Source of the DNA: Lotus japonicus | Taxonomy: Eukaryota > Streptophyta > Magnoliopsida > Fabales > Fabaceae | Assembly (NCBI RefSeq): GCF_012489685.1 | Contig: NC_080042.1 | Span: 76,885,093 to 76,949,092 of the forward strand | Direction: 5' to 3' | DNA: 64,000 bases | Part shown: positions 19,870-30,140 of the stretch, piece by piece | How positions within the stretch are numbered: the stretch's first letter is position 1 | How the letters are laid out: the number at the start of each line of letters is the position of its first letter | Position numbers and translations under genes: made by a program | The notes under the pieces: generated by a model | The model's input: only the letters and a program-made list of their open reading frames with translations | Told to the model about the DNA's origin: nothing | Database searches by the model: none

Positions 19870-22763
19870 TTAACAGCAACATTCGCATCTTGGACAAGAA
19901 AGCTTCCATGTACAAGAAGGCTTACATGCACAAGAAGTCTTCCACGAACAAGAAGGACAAGAAGTCTTCCACGAACAAGAAGGACAAGAAGGACAAGAAA
20001 AGCAATGGAACCAGTTGCAACAATTGGCACATGATGATTTAGAAGTCACTTGTTTAGATTGGAAACAAGTGCAACAACTGGAACATGCATTGCTAGTCGT
20101 TTCTGAATCTTGTTTAAATGATTGATGTCGAGGAATATCTGTCTTCATAAAACTGCAACCATTACAAACAGATTAAAATCAGTATGTCATAGTTGATAGT
20201 AATTTGAAGCATGTGCGCAAAGCAAAGCAGAGGACAAGTATATACTCATGATCAAAAGGAGCAGGAACATATAAGGTAAATTGAATGTAATATGAACCAT
20301 GTACTAATGTAACATAATCCAATGAGAACAGCTATAAGCTTTTCAATTTGGTGCCTAAAATATGCCAAAAGGTGAAGAAAAGGAAACATACACAGAGGAG
20401 CCACAGCAACTTGTACAGCGATAGTTCCAACAGCAGCAGAACGCCCAGCCACACGAAAAACACTTGCAGCCTGGACATTTATAGCAGCAGTGCGCACAGC
20501 TATGATTAGAACAGCAGCACGCTGACCGTGAGCGCTTTTTTCTGCAATGCACAAAACAAAGGGATATTCCTCAATCCTTGTAATTTACCACACTCAGAAG
20601 ACTGAGAACATATCCATAAAGTAGTTGTAATGGATATGTACAAGACTTGAGGTGCGATTAGATAAACAGTTTAATTAAGCGTTTGTGAAAATTAGCATTT
20701 ATCGCATAAGAGCTTATTCATAAGCTAATTTGAGATCCTTATGGAAATAAGCTCAAAATAAGTTCTAGGTAGGTCTAAGCATTTATTCATAAGCTAACTT
20801 GAGCATCTTATAGGTATGTCATAATAAGCTATATACATGAACTCTTAAACACTGTCTTAAGCACTTATGCTATATGATAAACTCAACTCAAATAAGTTCT
20901 TCCAAACGGGGCCTTAATCCTAAGTCGGCATAAGCATGTCCAAATGGAAATTTGTATATTTTCTTCCGAAGTTAGTTCATACCTTTTACATTGTATTGAC
21001 ATGTAGGTTAAAGCATGTATATGGATCGAAAAATAAAAGGGACTTGTCTTGAAAGGAAAAACAATGAAATGGACTTACAATGGAACAAAAGAGGGCACAC
21101 TGGATCCACTCCCAATAGTAAATTCTGACAAATCGGACTTGGACGACTTGTAAATTGCAGCTTGATGTAAAGTTTTTATTTCGTTCCCGTCATTGCTGAG
21201 TTTTCGCTCTGACTTGGAATCTTCATCTGATGTTCCTGTTGATTGGAGGTTCTCTCTGTCATCTTCTATTCTGGCAGTGTCTATCTCTTCTACTATAACT
21301 GGTGGGGTTTGGTTAAACACATTCAGCTCACCAGATTTGGTCAATTCCTCAGGCATAACCAACTCATCAATCAAGAAGGGATTATCTCTTGGGAAACTAT
21401 TGCGCCCTAAATGAATGCTAAATAATGATTCATTAGAAGCAACACTCCATTCCGATGCATTAGTAGTTATTTCAAAGACTGAAGATGGAATCCTAGAAGG
21501 ATATCCGCCAGATCGATCCATCACTTGCATAGGGGGGCTTGCCGTTGGTGACATACCCTTTTGGTTGTAGGACAGATTGTAAAGTTGACCTGTCGACGGG
21601 GGAACTCGATGGCTGTTGTCAGTTTCAGATTTGGCAGAGCTCTCACTACTAGAAACAAAAGTTTTCCCAGATTTTGATATAAGTTCAGATGCATCAGAAG
21701 CGGTGAAAGTCAATGCATCCATTCCAAAGAAAGCATCCGGTTCCGACGATGAAACTGACAAAGAGGAAGAACTTGACCTTCTAGTTGAGGCCGATATGCT
21801 TTTAGAGCCACTGGCATTCTCACCACTTTCACCTCTATCGATTACATCTATTTGCCTCTCTGAATCACTACTGCTTCCACTTCCATAAAACACCTCAGGA
21901 TTTGAATTTTTTCCTTGATTATCTTTTATGCTATCTTTTATGCTATGAGCAAATGTCACAGTATACATTTGAGCACTTTGTGCTTTCTTTCCCTTTCCCT
22001 CTTCAATGACCCTGCACCAGTTTTTGAACGGTTAGAACTTCATCTTTCTTATAGCCCAAACCCATTACTGAATTTGCTTGACTATTAGAAAGTCACACCA
22101 TATCTCAACATTTCAATATCTAGGAAATTAAAATGTAACTTCAAACAAACTTTCCAAGTCAATTGCATATGTGAAGGGCTCCTAAACATTTTTTTTTGGA
22201 ATAAAAAAGGAAGATAAAAGAAATTTACAGAAAGAGATGAAAAGAAAAAGGGTGTTTTGAGATTATATCCTACAGACTCTATCAATAATCAATGAAGGAA
22301 AAATAAAAATCAGCAAACTATAAATGAAAGAGTTTCCCATTTAAACCCACCTCCTGACTAAAAATCATTAAAAAAAACCTGAAAAATCTAAACTTTGATG
22401 CAGATTCCAAAGACCCAAAACCTTAATCTCAATCCAGCACCCATTTGCAACATACAGAAGAACAAAAATGAAATTGTATACCATCCCATTATGTAACCTT
22501 CGTTCCCAGTCACATTGCTCATGGCCAGCATGAAAAATGTTCCAATTCAGGTACCCCCATTTTAAAAAAAATTCTCCCCCTTTCACATGAAACAAAAAAA
22601 ACTACAATTCATTACAAGATTTAAAACAAAACCCTATGATTTTAAAAGTAAAAATCTGAGAAAAAAGATTGATGAGTGGATGAGGAAGGTACCTGAAAGA
22701 TCATACTGTGTTGATTTTTGGTTTGATCAGATGTTGACAACGTTTGCAGTCAACAAGAGCCAT
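19870..22763 (-). CDS. Ser-rich protein with a Cys-rich (keratin-like) C-terminal tail
   Basis: Proposed exons on the minus strand: 22707-22763, 21079-21998, 20392-20541 and 19870-20152 (469 residues). The first exon gives MALVDCKRCQHLIKPKINT and is the least certain: it joins in phase only if the acceptor at 21998 is used, while another AG at 22012 is out of phase. An internal ATG at 21968 is the fallback start. The middle is Ser-rich, acidic and probably disordered. The last two exons carry 37 Cys in about 144 residues as CC, CxxC and CPSC patterns, including a perfect nine-residue repeat (SCPSCSWKT). I know of uncharacterised plant proteins loosely labelled keratin-associated-like but can assign no function; metal binding or disulfide cross-linking are guesses. 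No signal peptide is evident. Confidence 0.7.
19931..19984 (-). repeat. Two perfect 27-bp tandem copies within the Cys-rich exon
   Basis: Two identical 27-bp units (19931-19957 and 19958-19984) encode SCPSCSWKT twice. Shorter partial copies follow on both sides. The 27-bp phase keeps the frame, so copy number can change without breaking the protein. Confidence 0.85.
20646..20934. mobile_element. hAT-like MITE in an intron of the Cys-rich gene
   Basis: The right end reads CCAAACGGGGCCTT outward and the left shows the matching inner motif AGATAAACAGTTTAATTAAG. The interior is full of TTATTCATAAGCTAA-type repeats. GGGCC-TTTGG termini followed by TAAACAG are typical of legume hAT-like MITEs. The left terminus is degraded and no 8-bp duplication was found. 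It lies inside the intron 20542-21078. Confidence 0.5.
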
Positions 22764-22927
22764 AATTGGGTGAAGATGATAAAGGAATTAGGGTTTTGTT
22801 TTTCTGTCGGAAAGATCAAATCAGGGGACGAGAAGTGTGGCGACATCATCGGAACTTCCAAATCCATTCTGTAATAAATGACTAAATCTGCTGTTTCGCG
22901 CCATCTCTCTGACCACATTTTTCCCAA

Positions 22928-23872
22928 TCCAACGGCTAATGAGTGATCATATATTTTATGTCACGTATTCAGAAATAATTACATTATATTTCATGTTAAT
23001 TAAACAAAATTTTATTTCCTAATGTGTCATTGTCAACTTTACTTAATTAGGCTTGTAATAAGGGATGCTCCGGGTCAAATCATGGCAGCTGCCTGCCTTC
23101 CTTATAACATCTAGTTCGTTGGATCCTTCCATGACCGAAGCACTTTGCTTTCGGTGGGCAATTAAGATCTGCTTCCAGAAATTTAATGTTGTGAGGAGTG
23201 AGGACAATATATACATATAAATTCGTAACAAAAAAAAATTAACATATACTATTAGAAGTAAGAGCATTTTTCACCAAATAGTACACAAGTGAAAGCATTT
23301 TTTTACTAAAGAGACCATAAAAACCACATACTTCGACTCAAGTGAGGGTTTTTAGAAATGTGAAACACAAGTGAGGGCATTTTTTTACCAAAGAGGCATC
23401 AATAACCACATACTTTTACCACTCAATTTTTTTTATAATGTTTTCTAAAATTAAGTGATGGCACTTGCCCTCACTTGCATGTGTATCCGTCATTGCATGC
23501 AAGGACACACCATACGAATAAATGACAAAAAAACTCATGTTGGAGAAAAGTTGATGTAGTAGGTTAGGGGGGTGGTGGGGGGAGAAGGGAGAAATGCTGT
23601 CTACAACAAAGGGAAAATGGGAGTGATGAGGAGGAGGAAACACAGGATATGGTGACTAGATGGGCTAGGATGTCAAAGGGAAGGAGAAAGATGATGGTAT
23701 GTGGTGGAGAACTAGACGTTTTTTAAGATAACCATGAATTGTATATTTGTACGATTTTAGGAGTTAAATCTAAAATATAACAACTATGCACATGTTATCA
23801 TACAAAATAGACATGAGATAATCACATGGCTAAAATGACCTAACTTTGATAAATTAGGTCTTAATAGTTACG
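22928..23872. other. Intergenic, upstream of the Cys-rich gene
   Basis: 5' flank of the minus-strand gene. A direct repeat of the type ACAAGTGAGGGCATTTTTTTACCAAA occurs near 23285 and 23370 in variant form. No gene seen. Confidence 0.45.
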
Positions 23873-23885
23873 TCATTACTCATAT

Positions 23886-24003
23886 TTTTTTTTTGTACAT
23901 CGAAAAGATAAATTGCACCTACTACGAATCGATCCCTGGACCTCCCCCTACCCAACCCATATATCCCCTAACTTCTACCACTTGAGCTATCCTACGAGGA
24001 CGA
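23886..24003 (-). mobile_element. tRNA-derived SINE with 13-bp target duplication
   Basis: On the minus strand the element starts GGATAGCTCAAGTGGTAG, which matches a Pol III A box (TAGCTCAAGTGG), then has GGATCGATTCG as a B-box-like motif, and ends in TGTACAAAAAAAAAAA. The 13-bp sequence TCATTACTCATAT flanks it on both sides (23873-23885 and 24004-24016). It is a complete insertion, and a relative lies at 60526-60645. Confidence 0.88.
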
Positions 24004-24074
24004 TCATTACTCATATTAAGATATCTTAAAAATATTCTAAAATCAATGAATTATTCCTTCACATAAAAGGGCGC

Positions 24075-25169
24075 ATCTAATATGCATAAAAGAAACTTTG
24101 TGTAACCTTGCACAACTAAGGGCTGGTCCGGTAGGTGGTAATTTGTTTTTTTTAAATTGATTTATTTTAAATACAAAAAAATCTTTTCATTTTTTATGAA
24201 AAAAAAATCAGTAGTTCCACCACTCTCTTCCTCCACCTCCTCTCCACCATGTCCTCCGCCACAACCGCCACCAGATCTCCTCCCTCACCGATCACCATCT
24301 CTCCGTTTTCACTTTTCACCACCACCTCTGCAATATTCCAAAAATATGAAATCTCAAACCCAAACCCTGGAACACATGAACCAGTCAGAAGAATCCCATA
24401 AAAAAATGAAGCAACAACAAATCACACCAAGCCACCACCGCCAACGCCACCCACACTGAGCCAACCCACCCTAACCACCAAGAAACCCAGAAAATTTCAA
24501 AACCCGCAAACCCAGAAACGAGAATCGAAGATGGTGAGAGGAGGATCGATTTCCTCACCGGTGAAGCAGATAGGAGGTGATCTGAGTTGTCTATGCTCAG
24601 ATCTGTGGCTATAACTTCAACAACTGCGACGCGAATTGATACTACGGCTATAGCTGCGACTACGACGGTGAGATCGGCGGCGACTTCTACTACGACCCCT
24701 GCTCCAACTTTTACTTCTGCTTCTGCTACGGCTGCAGCTTCTGCTGTAGTCCCATGTTCGAACTCTTTCAGGGCTACGCCCCAAACCACCAGATCTGAGG
24801 AGCTCCCAACGCGGTGGAGAGTGGTAAGGGAAGAGGAGAAATCGCGGTGGGGTCGATTTGAGAAGAGATGACTGAGATGGGGATTGGGAAGAGATGGGAT
24901 GATTGTGGTGTAGATTTCGAAGAGATGCAGCGGCGGCTAGATTGGGTAGAGTTGTTAGGGTTTTTTTTTAAGAAGAAGGAGAGAGTCGGGAAGAGGATGA
25001 GAAAGTAAAAGGAAATAATTAAATTTGTTAATCAGAAAATGAGAAAAGTAAAAATAAAAACAATTAATTTTATTAACTAAAAAATGAAAAAAACCTGGAA
25101 ACCTTCAATAGTGGGTCAGGAAGCCCTTGTGTAAAGTTACACAAAGCTTTTTTTTTGTGCATATTAGAT
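24075..25169. mobile_element. Non-autonomous DNA transposon, about 1.1 kb, degenerate inverted ends
   Basis: The left end ATCTAATATGCATAAAAG, then ACTTTGTGTAACCTTGCACA and AAGGGCT, pairs with the right end, which inverted reads ATCTAATATGCACAAAAA, then GCTTTGTGTAACTTTACACA and AGGGCT. The interior (about 24220-24960) is GC-richer and purine/pyrimidine skewed, with Pro-rich or Ala/Val-rich shadow frames but no transposase. It is probably Mutator-like; no 9-bp duplication was confirmed. The GC-rich interior could be a captured gene piece. Confidence 0.6.
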
Positions 25170-25364
25170 TTTTCCCACATAATACATGTTGAATGAACTA
25201 TAGTTTATCTGTTAAAAAAAAACTATAGTTTACAAATTTTGGTGAGAAACAAATGAAAAAAGTAAACAAGTTATTTATTCATCCACTAAATTATGGTTTG
25301 AAACATATATAGTAACTAAATCTATCTAATTTAACTAAAAGTTTGCTAAATATGTTAAATAATT

Positions 25365-25581
25365 GGGTTAATCCTCTAATTGGTGCATGTGGTTGTGTGG
25401 CCGTCTGAAATTAGTCCCTCTTGTAAAATCTAAGTCCTCGTGTTTGGAAAGTGTGTGGAAATTAGTCCCTCCGGCGAGGACCTGCTACACACACTTTTTC
25501 AAACACGAGGACTTAGATTTTACGGGAGGGACTAATTTCAGACAGCCACACAACCACAGGGACCAATTAGAGGATTAACCC
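25365..25581. mobile_element. Mutator-like MITE, 217 bp, perfect 9-bp duplication
   Basis: The ends are GGGTTAATCCTCTAATTGG and its inverse, and the arms run almost to the centre. The 9-bp sequence TAAATAATT lies directly on both sides (25356-25364 and 25582-25590), the target-site length of Mutator-like elements. It lies about 1.3 kb upstream of the MRS2-like start codon, close to the likely transcription start. A forced open frame at 25387-25578 is a palindrome artefact. Confidence 0.9.
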
Positions 25582-26844
25582 TAAATAATTTGATGGAGAA
25601 ACCATCATTAAATGCCCAAGTGTGATTGTTTAATACTTACTCTCTCATAACTTGACAAGTAGTAGTTCTTTTCCCACACACACAGGGGCTGAAAAAATTA
25701 CTGAATTTGAAGGCAAGATATTTCTATTTCAAGGCAAGTTGAAGATCGTAGATCTTATTTTCGTAAAAATAAGATCAATTCTCAATTTTACAATAGATTT
25801 CAAAGGATCAATTGTCCTCCATAGTTTTCAGTTTCACTCACCGTATAGTACACACAAAAAGAAAGGTTTCAGAAACGGGTTCATGGTGATTCTTCATCAT
25901 CGATAGATAGTCGACAATCTTCAACATTACTTTACTACTCTCCAAGAAAGTGAAATCGTCTCCGTGCATTCTTGTCATCTATCTGTTCATCCTGGGCTCA
26001 GGTAACTACACCTGCAACTTTATGCGGTTTCATTTCCTTTCCCATAATTTTGCATCTTTTTTTATAGCAACAATAAATGGGGTGGTTGTATATACCCGAA
26101 AGATGAAATCTTTATTGAAAGAGGAAGATGGGTATTTAAGATATTTAAGCCTGGATTTTGAGTATAAGATTTGCATCCAATCATGGAGAATTGAGTTAAT
26201 TCTTGTTGCTTATGACTTTAGTTGTGGTCGTTAATCTGAGTTGTTACACAACACTAGCAGTTAGTACTAGTGTTGTAGAAGCTTAGTCCACTCGTGTGAG
26301 CTTTTTTTATTATCAGAAGTTCAAAGGAAAATGCATGAAATTAAGCTATTGGCATGTGGATGAGTTTATTGGCAGTTTCTATTTTTAATTTAAAGGGTTA
26401 GGTATCATGTAGTGGTAAAATTAACAGTTTTTTTTTAACTTTTAATTTGACCGTTTCGCCTTCTTTTATTGACTAATTAGCTAAGGTAAAATTATATTAG
26501 ATTCCATTTACCTATTAGATGAATTATGTGACCTCACTTTTTTCTTCTTTCATATCAGCAATTTCCTGTTGGGATATGTCCTTGTTCAACTGTTGAACAT
26601 CAACTAACCAGAATATCATTTTTGTGATTTTGTCCCATCTTCCAATTTTTAGGTTTTAATTTGAGAAATGCAGTGAGAATGGATCACATCAGGTTGTAGA
26701 CATCGTTCTGATTCAAATTACCGCACCAGTATATCGAGGTTGTGTTGGAAATATATACTGAATAGTGAGTACTGATGAGTGATGAGGACTACCTCATCTG
26801 AAGAAATACTGTATCAACACTGTCAGTAAGGAAAGCATAATGCG

Positions 26845-29800
26845 ATGGAAGGAACACAAGGCCAGTATTATTCGTCCAGTCCACCTGAGTCTTCCTTACC
26901 TCATGACAGTGCTGGGAGGTCTTACTTCAATGGGCAAGTTAGTCGTGGGCCTCATATATCAGGCTTGAAAAAGAGAGGTCACGGAAGTCGCTCATGGATA
27001 AAAATTGATCAGGATGGAAATTCTGAGACCATGACTCTTGAAAAGGCCACTATTATGAGACATTGTTCTTTGCCTTCTAGAGATCTCCGGCTATTGGATC
27101 CGATGTTCATATATCCTTCTACAATATTAGGACGGGAGAAGGCTATTGTGGTCAACCTTGAGGAAATCCGGTGTGTAATCACTGCTGATGAGGTCTTCCT
27201 AATGAACTCGTTGGATGGTAGTGTTGGTCAGTACAGGTCAGAATTATGCAATCGCCTTCAGAAAGAAAAATCTGGTAAGGATTGCACCTCTTTTTGCTGT
27301 AACATATACATTTAGGAGTAAGGAAATTGGTGGGAAATATAACTTTTAAGTATCCAAGGTTCACTATGACTATATTAGCATATCTAATGGTCTTAAACCC
27401 TCGTCTGTTGTAGCACTATTTGGAAATAGGACTGAATGAAGAATAATGAGGGAAAGATATTGAGTGTTGTGAAACTGGATGTCTTTTCTTGGTATCAATT
27501 TCAAAGCTTAAATTGAATATGATAGTTCTTCTTTAGGTTTCAGTAACATCTGCTCCCAAGATATTCTATTTTTCAAAACCTTTTTATGGAGGTAATTTAT
27601 GCATAGAATCGCTTACTATGTCTTCCATTTTGAACAGAGGATCTACCTTTTGAATTTAGGGCACTGGAGTTGGCTGTGGAATTGACATGCACATCTTTAG
27701 ATTCTCAGGTATGAATTGATCAGAAACTCTATTTCTTGGGGAATCGTCCATGTTTTTGGCTGTGAATCTGGGATAATATATTTTCTTCATTGTGTTTACG
27801 TTAAAAATTGGTAGCAATGAGTTTATATGTTGCCACTGTTTAGGTTAAATTACGTATTTGAAAATATTTATTAGCTCAATTTGATTATCCGTCCTATGTT
27901 TTGCTTGCAAATCCAGATAATTCACAAAACTTAATGGTGATTGCACTTTATTGACTGACCACAACCTTTTCCACCATTCACTTCAGTTCTAACAAGATTC
28001 AGGCTTGGAAAAGCCCTAGGATTATTTCTTTCGAACTCAGGAAATATAGGGAGAGAAAAGAATGTGCAATGAGATCCGAAACACAGACAAAAGAGGGCCG
28101 GTTTTAGATAGCAATATATGTTAGAAGATATAAGGATGGGCCTAGATCATTGTAAAAGAAAATTCAACGGTTCCAAACTAGGTATAATTTGGGGTTTGCA
28201 AATTTTTATTAAGTATTGGATTCAGGTAATTGCAAATTTATATAGCTTGCTAAATGCATATGGAATAGTCATTGGTTAAGCTACCAGCCATATGTAAGTA
28301 ATAAAGTTGTCTTCTTGAATCCTTTATGGACTGGGCGGGACATAAAGAAGATTATGTCCCGCCCAAAATGAACAATAAACCATTGAAGATAGCCATGGCG
28401 GGGAAGGCGACATAACGAGCTTCATAGCCCTCCCTCAGGTGATGGACCCACAAGCCAGCTGGAAGATTCCTTTGGATTTGTCTTATATGTACGGGGATTT
28501 GGGCCCTGATTGTCAGGCCCAAATATAGGAAAGATCCATATCATGACCACCCCCTCTATAAAAGGGGAGGTCACCCACTTGTACAAAACCAACTTTTTCA
28601 GCATTAATGAGAATATTCCTTTTATGGTAGTTTTGCTATTTTAGTGCTCTGCTGGGGTTTACTTTTTGTCTTTCTCTTACGTAAGCTTGCCCTAGTACAG
28701 AACACTTTATAATAAGGGTCTTGTTTTGGTAGGTAAAAGATCTGGAAATGGAAATATATCCTGTATTAGATGAACTAGCCTCAACTATCAGTACTCTCAA
28801 TCTAGAACGTGTTCGAAGATTTAAAGGTCACCTCCTTGCTTTGACTCAGAGAGTTCAGAAGGTTGATCAACGTAGAATTCTCATCCTTGGTTATTGCTAC
28901 TATTCTTCCAGCTTTCTATCATCACCTACCATTAGTAACTTATATTTAATTCACAGGTTCGTGATGAAATAGAACATCTCATGGATGATGATGGTGACAT
29001 GGCGGAGATGTGCCTGACCGAGAAAAGGAGATCAGATACTTACCTTTCAAATGATGGTTTCCAGACTCGTACACCAGGTACAGAGACTTCAAAATCCGCT
29101 CCTGCTTCACCTGAGCGATCACTTAGTGGGGTCCAGATATTGCAAAGGGCATTCAGCAGTATTGCAAATTCTAGTAAACATGGTAGTTCAATAGGTTCGT
29201 CTGATAATGGTGAAAGGATTCAGCCACTGGAAATGTTGCTGGAAGCATACTTCGTCGTCATTGATAATACTCTTAACAAATTATTGTCGGTATGAAAAGT
29301 TTGATTTAGAGTGTTTCTTTTAAGTTATAATATTTATATGTTGGATGCCGTAGATAGTATATGCTAATATAACTAAGGCACTCATATGTAACATTAGATT
29401 AGATCAGATCATGTATGCTTTCAGCTAACCAGCTGTTGTGTAGGAAAACTACTTGTGAACCCTGGTTATGATATTTACTAATGAGTTGTAACCATGATGA
29501 CTTGTTGCATAAATTAGCTCTAGTAGCATAGACTTTTACTATTCAGGCATGTTGTTTTGTCCTGATGATAAGTATATTTTTCTTTTGCTGGTTACTGCAG
29601 CTCAAAGAGTATATTGACGACACAGAAGATTTTATCAACATAAAATTGGTAAGCTAAGATTAATAATCTGCAACATTCTGCTGTCCATTCCTTTATTTCT
29701 TTTATACTCTAAACTCTGCAAACTAGAGATAGTTACTTTTCACTCTATCTATTACAGGGAAATATTCAAAACCGCCTGATACAGTTTGAGTTACTTCTTA

Positions 29801-29988
29801 CAGCAGCTACATTGGTAGCTGCAGTATTTGCTGCTGTGGCAGGAGTATTTGGAATGAACTTTGAAACAACAGTTTTTGACTATCCATCTGGATTCCATTG
29901 GGTTTTGGTAATTACTGGGATAGCTTGTGTGGCATTGTATTTCTCCTTCCTATTCTATTTTAGGTACAAGAAAGTGCTTCCAGCTTAA
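26845..29988 (+). CDS. MRS2-5: MRS2/MGT-type magnesium transporter, MRS2-5-like
   Basis: Six exons join in phase: 26845-27274, 27638-27708, 28733-28861, 28957-29289, 29601-29648 and 29758-29988, giving 413 residues, close to the family size. The N-terminal part (LKKRGHGSRSWIKIDQDGNS, then SLPSRDLRLLDP) is the MRS2-5 signature. Helical segments include LTQRVQK and MDDDGDMAEM. The last exon carries the first membrane helix ending in the GMN selectivity motif at residues 369-371 and a second helix at about 385-405. CorA-type pentamers conduct Mg2+ across membranes; MRS2-5 relatives are usually placed at the tonoplast or plastid. A leader intron is likely, since GGCTCAG|GTAACT near 26000 looks like a donor. 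The gene is convergent with the phosphatase gene. Confidence 0.93.
28333..28625 (+). mobile_element. Probable LTR remnant in an MRS2 intron
   Basis: A 13-bp hairpin (GGGCGGGACATAA, loop, TTATGTCCCGCCC; 28333-28364) precedes a stretch with a TATA-like CTATAAAAGGGGAGG at about 28555 and a pyrimidine/CATTAATGAGAATATTCC tail. This resembles the promoter part of an LTR. Neither TG/CA ends nor a target duplication could be fixed. It lies in intron 2 (27709-28732). Confidence 0.4.
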
Positions 29989-30140
29989 ACTTCAACAGCG
30001 ATAAATTGATTGTGCATTACATCAAAAGCCAGATTGGTCAAGGTGACCCTTGCAACTATATTGATATACACATATATCTGCTTGTGGTAGATAATCTACA
30101 CACTTCTTTAACATTGAAGCTTTGACAATTTCATTAAAAA

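Noticed and set aside
24157..24871. Pro-rich and Ala/Val-rich open frames
   Set aside because: They lie inside an inverted-repeat transposon, have low complexity on both strands and lack any family motif.
25387..25578. 63-codon open frame
   Set aside because: It is created by the palindromic Mutator-like MITE; its two halves are complementary.
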